From Agromyces sp. Soil535 (GTDB taxonomy: Bacteria; Actinomycetota; Actinomycetes; Actinomycetales; Microbacteriaceae): a stretch of 64,000 nucleotides of DNA. The notes beneath the pieces are model-generated. The model did no database searches, was not told the origin of the DNA, and worked only from the letters and a program-made list of their open reading frames with translations. This document shows, piece after piece, positions 34,261 through 43,392 of the stretch. The stretch covers positions 62,309 through 126,308 of the forward strand of contig NZ_LMRW01000023.1 of assembly GCF_001428255.1 (NCBI RefSeq), read 5' to 3'. The first letter of the stretch is position 1. The number at the start of each line of letters is the position of its first letter. The position numbers were made by a program, and so were the translations under genes.

Positions 34261-36729
34261 ATGAACACCAGGAACCGCCATGCCCACGGGCAACGGTGGC
34301 ACGCGGCGCTGGCTGCCGCTGCCGTCGGCACCATAACCCTCGGGGTCGGAGGAGCGGCAGCGAACGCCGCACCTCCAGCCGAGGCATCCGCTCCCGCTCC
34401 GGCAGTCGTGCCCGCCGCGACGACTCCCGACGACGAGCTCGGCGCCCACCCCTACATGGGGTGGAGCAGCTACAGCATGCAGGTCTACGCGGGCAACGGC
34501 TCGAAATGGATCACCGCGGACCAGATCATCGCCCAGTCCGACGCGATGCACGAGAAGCTGCAGTCGGCCGGCTACGAATACATCAACATCGACGCCGCCT
34601 GGAACGACGGCGTCGACGAGTACGGCCGGCCCGTTCCGAGCGCGACGCTGTACCCGGACGGGCTGCAGGCGGTCATCGACCACATCCACGGCAACGGGCA
34701 GAAGGTCGGACTCTACGCGATCCCGGGCATCTCGCCGCAGGTGTACGAGGCCGATCTGCCCATCTACGGCGCGCCCGACTGCTCGACGGGCGATATCGTG
34801 AAGCAGCCGATCCAGAAGGCCGACTACTGGGGCATCGGGTATCGTATCGACTTCTCGAACCCGTGCGCGCAGGCGTACGTCGACTCCATCGCCGACATGT
34901 TCGGCGAATGGGGGATCGACTTCCTCAAGTTCGACAGCGTAACCCCGGGGTCGGGCATCGGCGACCTGTCGCTCGACGCCCGCGACGACGTCGCGGCGTG
35001 GGCGCAGGCGCTGGAGCGCAACGGCATCTGGTTCGAGCTGTCGTGGGCCCTCGACATCCGCTACGCCGACTACTGGGCCGAGCACGCGCAGGGCTGGCGT
35101 GTCGACTGGGACGTCGAGTGCTACTGCGAGGGCGTCTCGCTCACCACGTGGCAGAACATCGCCCGCCTGTTCCCGCGCGCGGCCGACTGGTGGCGCTACG
35201 CCGGGCCCGACCGGGGGTGGAACGACCTCGACTCCCTCAACGTCGGCAACGGCAAGATGGACGGGCTGACCCGCGACGAGCGGCGCACGGCGACGACGTT
35301 ATGGGCGGTGTCGGCGGCGCCGATGTACGTCGGCAACGACATGACGCAGCTCGACGAGTACGGCATCCAGCTGCTCACGAACCCCGAGGTCGTCGCGGTG
35401 AACCAAGCGGGGCGTCCCGCGCACCCGGTCTCGACGGGGTCGCAGAGGCAGACCTGGTACGCGGTGAACCCGGATGGGTCGGTGACGGTCGCCGTGTTCA
35501 ACCTCGGTCAGACCGACGCCGACATGAAGGTGTCGTTCGCCGACATCGGGCTGGAAGGCTCGGCGAAGGTGCGTGACCTGTGGGCGCAGAAGAAGCTCGG
35601 CACGTTCGACGGTGAGTTCGTCGCCAAGGATGTCCCGATCCATGGCACGCGCCTCTTCACCTTCACGCCCGCCGAGGGCGCCACGGTCACGCTCAACGAC
35701 GATGACGCGCGACTGTCGTACGACGGCGTGTGGTCACGGAACGGCGGCGAGGAGTCGGCCGCGGCATCGCAGACGCTGACCGTGTCGGTGTTCGACTCCT
35801 CGCAGGGCGGATCGTCGCCTGGAACCGGCTCGTCAAACGTGCTCGCGATCAATGACGATGACTCGGCGATCGTCTACCACGGCACCTGGGGCCACAGCAC
35901 CGGCCGCGGCCTCGGCGACCACGACGACGACGTGCACTACAGCGAAGCCGACGGCTCGGCCTTCGAGTACTCGTTCGTCGGCGCCGGTATCGACTGGGTG
36001 ACCGAGACTCACGAGTCGCAGGGCGACGCCGAGGTGTACCTCGACGGCGTGCTCGTCGACACCGTGAGCACCTACCTCGATCCGTCGCAGGGTCGCGGGG
36101 TGCAGCAGGTCGTCTATAGCGCGCGGGACCTTCCCAACGGCAGCCACACGATCCGCGTCGTGAAGAAGTCGGGGCAATTCATGCTGCTCGACCGGCTCGA
36201 CGTGGTGCAGGAGAGCCTCATCGACGTCGACCACGTCGCATTCGACCGTGCGGCGCCGGCCGACGCGACCGTGCACGTGCTGCGTGATCCGGGCGAGCTC
36301 GTCGGGGTCTACCTCGACGGCGCCGCGCTCAAGGCCGGTACCGACTACACCGTCGAGGACGATACCGTCACCTTTGGTGCCACGTACCTGTCGGCGCTTG
36401 CGGAGGGCGACACGGCACTGGAATTCCGGTTCCGCGGCGACCTGCGCGACGACGTGCATTGGACCGCCGATGACGGTGCCGCCGTCGAGCTCGGGTTCTC
36501 GGGCACGGCGATCTCGGTCACCGGTCCGGTCGGTCCCGACCAGGGCACGCTGGAGGTCTACCTTGACGGCGAGCTCGTCGACACCGTCGACGTGCACGGC
36601 GACGCCCGGCTGACCCAGCAGCCGCTGTTCTCCCGCGCCGACCTCAAGGAGGGCGAGCACACCATCCGTCTGGTGAAGGCGTCGGGCGAGGTGCTGCGCG
36701 TCGATGCGATGACGTACACCGTCCGATGA
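34261..36729 (+). CDS. Secreted GH27-type alpha-galactosidase with C-terminal accessory domains
   Basis: This 822-residue protein has a Sec signal peptide (N-terminal Arg/His stretch, Ala-rich core, ANAAP cleavage region near residue 38). The GH27 barrel starts with HPYMGWSSYS; the nucleophile is Asp225 in FLKFDSV, and the acid/base is probably Asp282 or Asp284 in VDWDV. After the C-terminal beta domain come a jelly-roll-like module (about 540-655), an X2-like domain (VYLDGAALKAGTDYTV) and a second, similar module to the end. Repeated YLDGxLVDTV and HTIRxVKxSG segments show the duplication. It is the only clearly exported glycosidase here. The start follows AGAGGAAA. Confidence 0.88.
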   Translation: MNTRNRHAHGQRWHAALAAAAVGTITLGVGGAAANAAPPAEASAPAPAVVPAATTPDDELGAHPYMGWSSYSMQVYAGNGSKWITADQIIAQSDAMHEKLQSAGYEYINIDAAWNDGVDEYGRPVPSATLYPDGLQAVIDHIHGNGQKVGLYAIPGISPQVYEADLPIYGAPDCSTGDIVKQPIQKADYWGIGYRIDFSNPCAQAYVDSIADMFGEWGIDFLKFDSVTPGSGIGDLSLDARDDVAAWAQALERNGIWFELSWALDIRYADYWAEHAQGWRVDWDVECYCEGVSLTTWQNIARLFPRAADWWRYAGPDRGWNDLDSLNVGNGKMDGLTRDERRTATTLWAVSAAPMYVGNDMTQLDEYGIQLLTNPEVVAVNQAGRPAHPVSTGSQRQTWYAVNPDGSVTVAVFNLGQTDADMKVSFADIGLEGSAKVRDLWAQKKLGTFDGEFVAKDVPIHGTRLFTFTPAEGATVTLNDDDARLSYDGVWSRNGGEESAAASQTLTVSVFDSSQGGSSPGTGSSNVLAINDDDSAIVYHGTWGHSTGRGLGDHDDDVHYSEADGSAFEYSFVGAGIDWVTETHESQGDAEVYLDGVLVDTVSTYLDPSQGRGVQQVVYSARDLPNGSHTIRVVKKSGQFMLLDRLDVVQESLIDVDHVAFDRAAPADATVHVLRDPGELVGVYLDGAALKAGTDYTVEDDTVTFGATYLSALAEGDTALEFRFRGDLRDDVHWTADDGAAVELGFSGTAISVTGPVGPDQGTLEVYLDGELVDTVDVHGDARLTQQPLFSRADLKEGEHTIRLVKASGEVLRVDAMTYTVR

Positions 36730-36733
36730 AGAG

Positions 36734-36768
36734 CCGGGTGGCGGGGGCGGACGGCTCCCGCCACCCGG
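36734..36768 (+). terminator. Hairpin terminator after the GH27 gene
   Basis: A perfect 12-bp stem (CCGGGTGGCGGG at 36734-36745 with 36757-36768) starts five bases after the GH27 stop codon. It ends the GH36-GH27 transcription unit. Confidence 0.75.
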
Positions 36769-36780
36769 GGAGATGCGGGA

Positions 36781-36996
36781 GGTGCTCGACTATTTTCGAA
36801 TGGCCTCGAGTGCCCTGAGACAGCGCCCCCTTTCGGCGCCGACACGATCGTGGTCGGCGCGACCATCGCGCTGCTCGTCCTCCCGCCGGCGACGCTGACC
36901 TCGGCGACAGCGACGCAGCGCAGTATCAACAGTGGTCTTCCGGCGGACTCCGACCTCGTGCAGTCGCTGAACGCGCTGGCGGACACGTTCCGCTGA
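36781..36996 (+). pseudogene. C-terminal remnant of an unidentified membrane protein
   Basis: A frame closing with TGA at 36994-36996 encodes a tail with one hydrophobic stretch (DTIVVGATIALLVLPP) followed by a soluble end (DLVQSLNALADTFR). It has no start of its own and begins inside the region just after the GH27 terminator. It looks like the last part of a membrane protein gene cut off by rearrangement. I do not recognise the family. Confidence 0.35.
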
Positions 36997-37013
36997 CGGG
37001 CGCGGGGAGGCCG

Positions 37014-37042
37014 GGCGCCGGCGGCGACCGCGGGGCGGCGCC
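37014..37042. terminator. Possible hairpin between the remnant and the PucR gene
   Basis: GGCGCCG (37014-37020) pairs with CGGCGCC (37036-37042) around a GC-rich loop. It directly abuts the stop codon of the PucR gene and could end that operon. The stem is short and the loop long, so the call is weak. Confidence 0.3.
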
Positions 37043-38557
37043 TTACGACTGTGTCACCCGGCAGGCGAGGTGCAGCGCCAACCGCGCCTCGGGGTCAGTT
37101 ATGTCAACGCCGAGGAGCTCCTGCGCGCGCTGGATGCGGCTCGACACCGTGTTGCGGTGCAGGCCGAGCGCCGCCGCTGTCGCCGCGATGCCTGACTCGT
37201 GATCGAGGTACGACGAGAGGGTCGTGAGCAGTTCGCCGCTGCCCTCCTGCAGCGGCGCGAGCAGCGACTGCGCGGCCGGCACGAACGTGTCATTGCCCGT
37301 CCACGCGAGCAGCAACTGCTCGAGCCCGAGTCCGTCGACGCGAACGAACCAGCCGGTCGTCGAGCGGTTGACCGCGATGCGGGCGGCATCCGTTGCCTCG
37401 CTGAGGCTCGTGTAGAGGCCTGTCGACCCGCTCTCGAGCGACCCGACTCCCGTCGCGATGTTGAATGCGCGGCGCGCAGCGACGTGGAGTCCGCGCAGAG
37501 CCAGGATGTGCGTCTCCACCTGTGTCGGGGTGGGCGGCTCGACGAATGTCAGCCAGCCGCTCACGCCGCGGCCGCTCGTCGTCGCGTGCGAGTCGGCGGC
37601 GATCTCACCGATTCCGCCGGTCACGAACCGGAGCAGCTGGAATGCATCGAGGCGGGTACGGCCGATGATGCGGAACGCGAGGTGGTACCCGGTGGTGCGC
37701 CACCCGCGCTCGAGCATGCGACGCTCGACGTCGGCATCGGGCGTACCACGGAGGTCGACGAAGTCCCGAAGTACCCCGGATGAGACCGATGTTTCGTTCA
37801 CCGCCGCGACTTCGTCGATGAGGATCCGCGCCGCCACCGCCGGCATGGCGACCTCGGCAGCGACGGCGAGCGCGCTGAGCTGCGGGTCGCTGAGCCCGTC
37901 GCCGAAGAACGCGAGGCGCAGGCCCTCACGGCTCGGACTGTCGACGCGCACGGATGCCGCGGTGCCGCCGCCTTCGGCGCGCGCGAGATCGACCCACGGG
38001 GCGAAGTCGACCACCGCATGCACCGCCCGATCGAGGCTGCCGCCGGCTTCGAACAACACGCCCTCGGAATCGATGAGGGCGATGCCGTGGCCCACGCTCG
38101 CCGACAGATGGCGCAACAGGTCGGGCAGGCTCTCTGCGGGATACTCGATCGACTGGGCGACCTTTCGCACATAGCCCAGGGTGAGCGCGTCGCGCGCCTC
38201 GAGGAGATGCCAGCAGGCCTTCGCGAGCACCATGGGCCGTTCGACGTGCAGCAGCGTGAGCCCGAGGCGTGCGGCGAGCGTGCGGGTTCCCGAGCCGAAT
38301 CGATCGGCCTGCGGCACGGCGAGGGCGAGGAATCCACGGTCACGAGTGCGGCGCACGAGCGCATCCTGCTGCCACGGCGTGCCGGGTGTCGGCACGGTGA
38401 GGATCGCCAGCCCACCCGCGCCGTCGGCGGGTAGTTCCGATTCGGTCGACTCGATACTCACGTCGGTCCATTCCGCGTCGTCGGGTCCGACGATGACGCG
38501 CAGGCCGCCGTTCGCCGGATGGGCGAGGAGGGCGCTCAGGCGCAGCGACTCGTTCAT
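37043..38557 (-). CDS. PucR-family transcriptional regulator
   Basis: This 504-residue regulator ends in a PucR-type helix-turn-helix (YLDHESGIAATAAALGLHRNTVSSRIQRAQELLG). The N-terminal half resembles the purine-catabolism PucR sensor domain. PucR proteins activate purine or related nitrogen-compound degradation. The ATG overlaps the stop of the last DUF917 gene by four bases (ATGA); the open frame runs 26 codons further upstream but is Arg-rich and not family-like. It is the last gene of the permease-hydantoinase-DUF917 operon, which it probably controls. Confidence 0.85.
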   Translation of the reverse strand: MNESLRLSALLAHPANGGLRVIVGPDDAEWTDVSIESTESELPADGAGGLAILTVPTPGTPWQQDALVRRTRDRGFLALAVPQADRFGSGTRTLAARLGLTLLHVERPMVLAKACWHLLEARDALTLGYVRKVAQSIEYPAESLPDLLRHLSASVGHGIALIDSEGVLFEAGGSLDRAVHAVVDFAPWVDLARAEGGGTAASVRVDSPSREGLRLAFFGDGLSDPQLSALAVAAEVAMPAVAARILIDEVAAVNETSVSSGVLRDFVDLRGTPDADVERRMLERGWRTTGYHLAFRIIGRTRLDAFQLLRFVTGGIGEIAADSHATTSGRGVSGWLTFVEPPTPTQVETHILALRGLHVAARRAFNIATGVGSLESGSTGLYTSLSEATDAARIAVNRSTTGWFVRVDGLGLEQLLLAWTGNDTFVPAAQSLLAPLQEGSGELLTTLSSYLDHESGIAATAAALGLHRNTVSSRIQRAQELLGVDITDPEARLALHLACRVTQS

Positions 38558-39591
38558 GCGGCGCCGTCGAGGTCGGGGATCCCGTAGGCGGACGGCACGA
38601 CGTGGCGCATGCGTTCGGGCGAGCGCGACCACCACTGGGGTGCGGGCAGCTCGAGTACGGCGACGGTCCGCGCCAGAACGAGATCGGTGACCTCGAGGAT
38701 GTCGCGGGTAACGGCGTCGAGCACCACGATGATGGACGGCGCGGATGCCTCGAGCCTGCCGTCGGTCATGAACGCGAGGGTCTCGGAGCGGGTGATGATG
38801 CGGTGCACCTCGCCGCCGACCCCGTCGACGCCGATCGCGTGCACGTGCGGGTCACGGGCGTCGGGCACGACCGAGGTGATGCGGCCGAGTCCGAGAACGC
38901 GGCCGCCGAGCGCGGCGGCGAGCTCGGGCAGGGGAGCGGATGCCGTCGCCGTGAACGCCTCACCCAGCTCGAGCGCCCGCACGGTGCTTCCGTGTATCGA
39001 GTGCTCGACGAGGTCGCCGACCGTGAATCCCGCGAACACGGTTCCGCCGGCTCCGCCAGCTTGGACCGTCGCCGAGCGGATGACCCGCTCCATGTCGATG
39101 GGCCGATCGGTCTGCACGAGCATCACGCCTCCCGCCCCCGTGTCGCACGTCGCGATGACGCCCGGCACCCGATCGACGAGCAGTGACATCTGGTCGAGGC
39201 TCGGTACTGCCCGCCCGGTGAGGTCGGCGTCGACGACCATTCGCTCGCCGGCGAAGGTCAGCGGGGTGAGACCGTTGAGACCGCCGCCCTCGAGGGAACA
39301 CACCACCGGCACCGGCTCGCCGAGCCAGCGTTCCGCGGCCGCGACGAGTCGCGCGAACGGTGCTTCGGCGACCAGACGCTCGCCGAGGAGCATGGTCGAA
39401 CCGACGAACGCCGCTCCGAGGCACGGCATCGAAGGGTCGAGGTCGTCGAGCTCGTACAGGGTGATCGGCCAGGTCGCGGCATCCGGCAGCATCAACTCGA
39501 GCATGATGGTGGTGCCGCCGCCGCCCGAGCCGAGCAGCGAGAACCCCCGCGCGAGCGCGGGCAACTGCGCCAGCTCGAGGGTTCTCGCCAT
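38554..39591 (-). CDS. DUF917-family protein, third tandem copy (divergent)
   Basis: This 345-residue protein belongs to DUF917, a family found with hydantoinase/oxoprolinase genes and linked to thiohydantoin or hydantoin breakdown. It keeps the opening LARGxxLLGSGGGG and later GLGRITSVVPD. It is clearly less similar to the two upstream copies than they are to each other; for example the GDPYIG segment after the Gly-rich stretch is replaced by TTIMLE. It may bind a different substrate or act as a partner. It starts ten bases after the previous DUF917 gene. Confidence 0.82.
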   Translation of the reverse strand: MARTLELAQLPALARGFSLLGSGGGGTTIMLELMLPDAATWPITLYELDDLDPSMPCLGAAFVGSTMLLGERLVAEAPFARLVAAAERWLGEPVPVVCSLEGGGLNGLTPLTFAGERMVVDADLTGRAVPSLDQMSLLVDRVPGVIATCDTGAGGVMLVQTDRPIDMERVIRSATVQAGGAGGTVFAGFTVGDLVEHSIHGSTVRALELGEAFTATASAPLPELAAALGGRVLGLGRITSVVPDARDPHVHAIGVDGVGGEVHRIITRSETLAFMTDGRLEASAPSIIVVLDAVTRDILEVTDLVLARTVAVLELPAPQWWSRSPERMRHVVPSAYGIPDLDGAA

Positions 39592-39600
39592 GCCCCAAGC

Positions 39601-40713
39601 CTAGGCTCGAGCGACCGCCGAGGCGCCTTCGACCGCGGTGAAGGGTTCGGACAGCCCGAAGGCCGTCGGCCCGAACGCATCGAGCGCCGCCGGCGTGCGC
39701 ATCATGTCGGGCGTCGAGATGCCGAGCACGCGCACCCGCTGCCCATAGCGAAGTCCCTCGGTAGTGATCGGTTCGGCCGTCTCGTGGTCGACGACGCAGA
39801 TGAGGTCGGGAACGATCGCCACCACCTCGCCCCCGTGCCGTGCGATGAGGTTCTCGTTCTGGAACGAGATCTCGAACGTCTCGGCATCGGCCGGGTCGAG
39901 CGGTGAGATCACCGCGCGGCCCTTCGCGAACCCCTCGGTCGTGCGCCGTTCGATATCGATCACCTTGCCCACGAAGAGTTCGCGTAGGTGCGAGTAGAGC
40001 GTCGGCGCAAGCGTCTGGGCGATGGCCTCGAACGGCGAGCGGTGCTGTTCGCGAGCGAGACGGATGCCTCGACCGAGCGCCAGGGCCATCGAGATGGTGC
40101 GCGGCACGGCGGTGCGTCTCACGTCGGCGCCGGTCATCGCATACTCGGCGATGTGCCCCACGCCTCCGAGTCGCATGGTGATGGCGCGGGCGAGCCACTC
40201 CATCTGGCGGTCGTCGTCGCCGGTGTCGATGACGACCCGTTCGCCGCGTTCGCCGGCGAGTGCGAGGGGCGAGCCATGCACGCCGTAGACCGCGAACGTC
40301 TCCATCGAGAGCTCGGGGAACGCACGGCCCATCCCGTCGGCGTCGACGACCGGGAGTCCGGTCTCCACGGCGACCACGAGCGGGATCATCGAGTTGATTC
40401 CGCCGCATTCGATCGGCATCGTGGCATCCGCTCGCCTGCCCAGGTGCTCCTCGAGCGTGCGCAGCGCGAGCGTCGACTCGGTGCCGGCCGGGATCTTCTC
40501 GACCATGACCGTCGGCGCACCCATCTGTGCCGTGGGGATGACGAAGAGGTCGTCAGCGAGCTCGTCGGGGTCGAGGATCGTGATCGACCCCGCGCCGAGC
40601 ACCCGTTCGACGAGCAGCTTACCGATGTAGGGGTCTCCGCCGCCGCCGGTGCCGAGCAGGGTTGCGCCGCGCGCGAGATCGGGAAGGTCGGCCGCGGTCA
40701 GCCGCCAGCTCAC
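39601..40713 (-). CDS. DUF917-family protein, second tandem copy
   Basis: This 370-residue DUF917 protein carries LGTGGGGDPYIG near residue 20, MGAPTVMVEKIP, and DADGMGRAFPELSM, all shared with the first copy. Pfam lists the family as unknown or as S-methyl thiohydantoin desulfurase related. The GTG start overlaps the upstream stop by four bases (GTGA). The frame is open upstream through the first copy in another reading, so the overlap decides the start. The enzyme activity is not established. Confidence 0.85.
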   Translation of the reverse strand: MSWRLTAADLPDLARGATLLGTGGGGDPYIGKLLVERVLGAGSITILDPDELADDLFVIPTAQMGAPTVMVEKIPAGTESTLALRTLEEHLGRRADATMPIECGGINSMIPLVVAVETGLPVVDADGMGRAFPELSMETFAVYGVHGSPLALAGERGERVVIDTGDDDRQMEWLARAITMRLGGVGHIAEYAMTGADVRRTAVPRTISMALALGRGIRLAREQHRSPFEAIAQTLAPTLYSHLRELFVGKVIDIERRTTEGFAKGRAVISPLDPADAETFEISFQNENLIARHGGEVVAIVPDLICVVDHETAEPITTEGLRYGQRVRVLGISTPDMMRTPAALDAFGPTAFGLSEPFTAVEGASAVARA

Positions 40714-41801
40714 GCTGCCACCTTCAAGGGTTCTTCGACGCTGCCGTCGAAACGGTGCGAGGGCTGGTCGTAGCCGAAGTATGCCGGGCCGACCATCGCG
40801 AGGGCCTCGGGCGCGTGCCAGCGTTCGTCGCTCGGTGCGCTGATCACCCGCACGCGCTGGCCGTAGCGCAGCGCTTCGGTGGTGATCGGCTCGCCCGAGT
40901 CGTGTTCGAGCACGATGATCAGGTCGGGAGTGGTCACGAGCGTGCGACCATCGGCCTCTGCAATCAAGTGCTCGTTCTGGAACGACAGGGACAGCGTGGC
41001 ATCGGCGCCCTCGATGCGCGCTCGGCCTCGCGAAAAGCCTGTCGTGGTCCCGCGCTGTACATCGACGACCTTGCCGGCGAAGAGCTCCCGTCCGCCGAGC
41101 AGGGCGACGGTGCGCTCGACCGGGTCGGCCTTTGCCTCTTGAGCCGCGACGATGCCGCGCCCGATCTCGATGCAGTGGGCGAGCGAACCCGGCACGAGTG
41201 CCTCCTGGGCCTGCTCGCCCGACATGGGGAAGCCCGAGATCATTACCGAGCAGCCCATCTCGACGCAGGCGACCCGGGCGATGCGCTCGGTCCAACTGTT
41301 GTCGATGGTCTGCAGGACGCCGACGTTGCCCTTCTCGTCGCTGAACGCCAGCGGTGAGGCCGTGATGCCTGAGAGCGTCGGCAGCACCATCTGCAGCTCG
41401 GGGAACGCGCGGCCCATGCCGTCGGCATCGAGCAGCGGCAGGCCGAGCGCCGCCGCGGCGGCGATCGGTATGGTCGAGTTGACCCCGCCGATCTCGGCGC
41501 ACGCGATGTGCGTGACCGGCGAGCCGAGGTAGGTGCCGAGTGCGTGCACTGGTGCCGTCACCTCGTCGAGGCTCGGGAGCTTCTCTACCATGACGGTCGG
41601 TGCTCCCATCATCGCGACCGTGAGCACGACCGCGTCGGCCGGCACTTCGTCGAGCGTCACGACCGTGACGTCGCCGTGCTCGCGGAGCGCCTGCGTGGCG
41701 AGGAGTGCTCCGATGTACGGGTCGCCGCCTCCTCCGGTGCCGAGCACCGCGGCGCCGCGTGCGAGGTCGGGGATCAGGTCGGAGGTGATCTTCCAGCTCA
41801 T
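40710..41801 (-). CDS. DUF917-family protein, first tandem copy
   Basis: This is the first of three consecutive DUF917 genes (363 residues). It has LGTGGGGDPYIG, MMGAPTVMVEKLP and DADGMGRAFPELQM. Similarity to the next copy runs over the whole length, so the two arose by tandem duplication. It follows the hydantoinase-type gene by one base. In other bacteria a single DUF917 gene beside a hydantoinase/oxoprolinase gene is common; three in a row is unusual in my experience. Confidence 0.85.
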   Translation of the reverse strand: MSWKITSDLIPDLARGAAVLGTGGGGDPYIGALLATQALREHGDVTVVTLDEVPADAVVLTVAMMGAPTVMVEKLPSLDEVTAPVHALGTYLGSPVTHIACAEIGGVNSTIPIAAAAALGLPLLDADGMGRAFPELQMVLPTLSGITASPLAFSDEKGNVGVLQTIDNSWTERIARVACVEMGCSVMISGFPMSGEQAQEALVPGSLAHCIEIGRGIVAAQEAKADPVERTVALLGGRELFAGKVVDVQRGTTTGFSRGRARIEGADATLSLSFQNEHLIAEADGRTLVTTPDLIIVLEHDSGEPITTEALRYGQRVRVISAPSDERWHAPEALAMVGPAYFGYDQPSHRFDGSVEEPLKVAA

Positions 41802-41802
41802 G

Positions 41803-43350
41803 TCACACCGCCATGTCGAGGTCGCCGACGGCCTTCACGCGGATCCGCGTGGCATTGCCGGGGAGGTAGGGAATCGGCACTTCGTCGAAGTCGACGATGG
41901 CGACCGACCGCGGTGAGGCCCCGGCGGCGATGGCCTTGTCGACGGCCTCCGCGCGCACGTCGGAGAGCGCCTCCTCGCGTCGGCCGGGTTCGATGGAGTA
42001 GACCTTGTCGATCTCACCGCCGACCTGCGCGATGGATGCGCCGATCGCGTTCGCCACGGCGTAGTTCTCGGGCCGATGCACCTTGCCGAACAGCGGGAGC
42101 AGCTCGGGCAGGAGGATCGATCCACCGCCCACGGCGACCACGGGGATCGGTTCAGGAGAGGTGCGCATGCGGTCGACGGCCTCGGCGACGCGTTCGGCGA
42201 TGCGGGCTAGCACCCTCGACACGAGGTCGGGGTCGAGGTGCGCGACCTTCGACGGGTCTCCGACATCGGCACGGCCAGCCGCCACCGCGATGTCGGTGGC
42301 GGTCAGGGTAGAGCCGCCGAAGACGAGCGCCTCGGTCGTGAGCCGGTAGCCCACCGACTCGGGCCCGACCTCGCCGGTTTCGGTGTCGACGATGCTGCCG
42401 CCGCCGATGCCGAGCGAGAGCACGTCGGGCATGCGGAAGTTCGTGCGGATGCCGGCGACCTTCACCACGTTGGCGGTCTCGCGGGGAAAGCCGTTGATGA
42501 GCAGGCCGATGTCGGCCGTCGTTCCGCCGACGTCGACCACCGCGCACGTCTCGAGTCCACTCGTGACGGCGGCGCCTCGCATGGAGTTCGTGGGGCCTGA
42601 GGCGAACGTCGCCACCGGGTAGAGGCGCACGTAGTCCTCGTCCATCAGCGTTCCGTCGTTCTGGCTGAGGAAGATCTGTGCGTCGATTCCCTGCCTGCGT
42701 ACCGCGGTCGTCAGACCGTCAACGATCTCCGACGCGAGCTCACGAAGGGCCGCGTTGATGATCGTCGCGTTCTCGCGTTCGAGCAGGCCGATCCGACCAA
42801 TCTCATGCGAGAGGGAGATCGCGACGTCGGGCCCGAGCTCTTCGGCGATGATGCGGCCGGCCTCGACCTCGAGGTCGTGGTTCACCGGACTGAAGACCGA
42901 GGAGATCGCGACCGAGCGGATTCCGTTGGCCTTCATGTCGGCCGCGTGCGCCCGCAGCTCATCGGGGTCGAGGGGCGAGATCGGACGGCCGTCGAACTCG
43001 TAGCCGCCGTGCGCGAGGTAGCTCCTGGCACTGATCGCCTCGACGAGCGCCTCGGGCCAGTCGACGAGCGGCGGCAGCGCCTTGGTCGCCGGCAGTCCGA
43101 GCCGGAGGGCCGCGGTGGGCGCCAGGCGCTTCGCCTGCACGAGCGCGTTGATGAAGTGCGTCGTACCGATCATCACCGCGTCGATCTGCTCGCCCTCGAA
43201 GTGGTGTCCGGAGCGGAGATCCTCGATCGCCTGCACGATGCCGCTCGTGACATCCGGGGTGGTGGAGTGCTTCACGCCCGCGAGGGTGTGCGTGCCATCC
43301 ATGAGCACTGCGTCGGTGTTTGTTCCGCCGACATCGATGCCGATGTGCAT
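41803..43350 (-). CDS. Hydantoinase/oxoprolinase-family protein (HyuA-like, actin-fold N domain)
   Basis: This 515-residue ASKHA-type ATPase has the phosphate loop IGIDVGGTNTDAVLMDG at its N-terminus, a second phosphate motif VVDVGGTTADIGLLING and the adenosine loop VVAVGGGSILLPEL. HyuA/oxoprolinase alpha-type proteins open five-membered imide or lactam rings using ATP. The length is shorter than true HyuA (about 700), and the partner HyuB is absent; DUF917 proteins may take its place. It lies between the CodB-like permease and the DUF917 copies. Confidence 0.87.
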   Translation of the reverse strand: MHIGIDVGGTNTDAVLMDGTHTLAGVKHSTTPDVTSGIVQAIEDLRSGHHFEGEQIDAVMIGTTHFINALVQAKRLAPTAALRLGLPATKALPPLVDWPEALVEAISARSYLAHGGYEFDGRPISPLDPDELRAHAADMKANGIRSVAISSVFSPVNHDLEVEAGRIIAEELGPDVAISLSHEIGRIGLLERENATIINAALRELASEIVDGLTTAVRRQGIDAQIFLSQNDGTLMDEDYVRLYPVATFASGPTNSMRGAAVTSGLETCAVVDVGGTTADIGLLINGFPRETANVVKVAGIRTNFRMPDVLSLGIGGGSIVDTETGEVGPESVGYRLTTEALVFGGSTLTATDIAVAAGRADVGDPSKVAHLDPDLVSRVLARIAERVAEAVDRMRTSPEPIPVVAVGGGSILLPELLPLFGKVHRPENYAVANAIGASIAQVGGEIDKVYSIEPGRREEALSDVRAEAVDKAIAAGASPRSVAIVDFDEVPIPYLPGNATRIRVKAVGDLDMAV

Positions 43351-43392
43351 AGTGGGTGTCGCTTTCGTTCCGTTTCGTACTCGTGCGAGTGG

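Noticed and set aside
32435-34387. A 650-codon minus-strand frame opposite GH36
   Set aside because: GH36 has both catalytic motifs in the plus frame; the opposite frame is low-complexity shadow.
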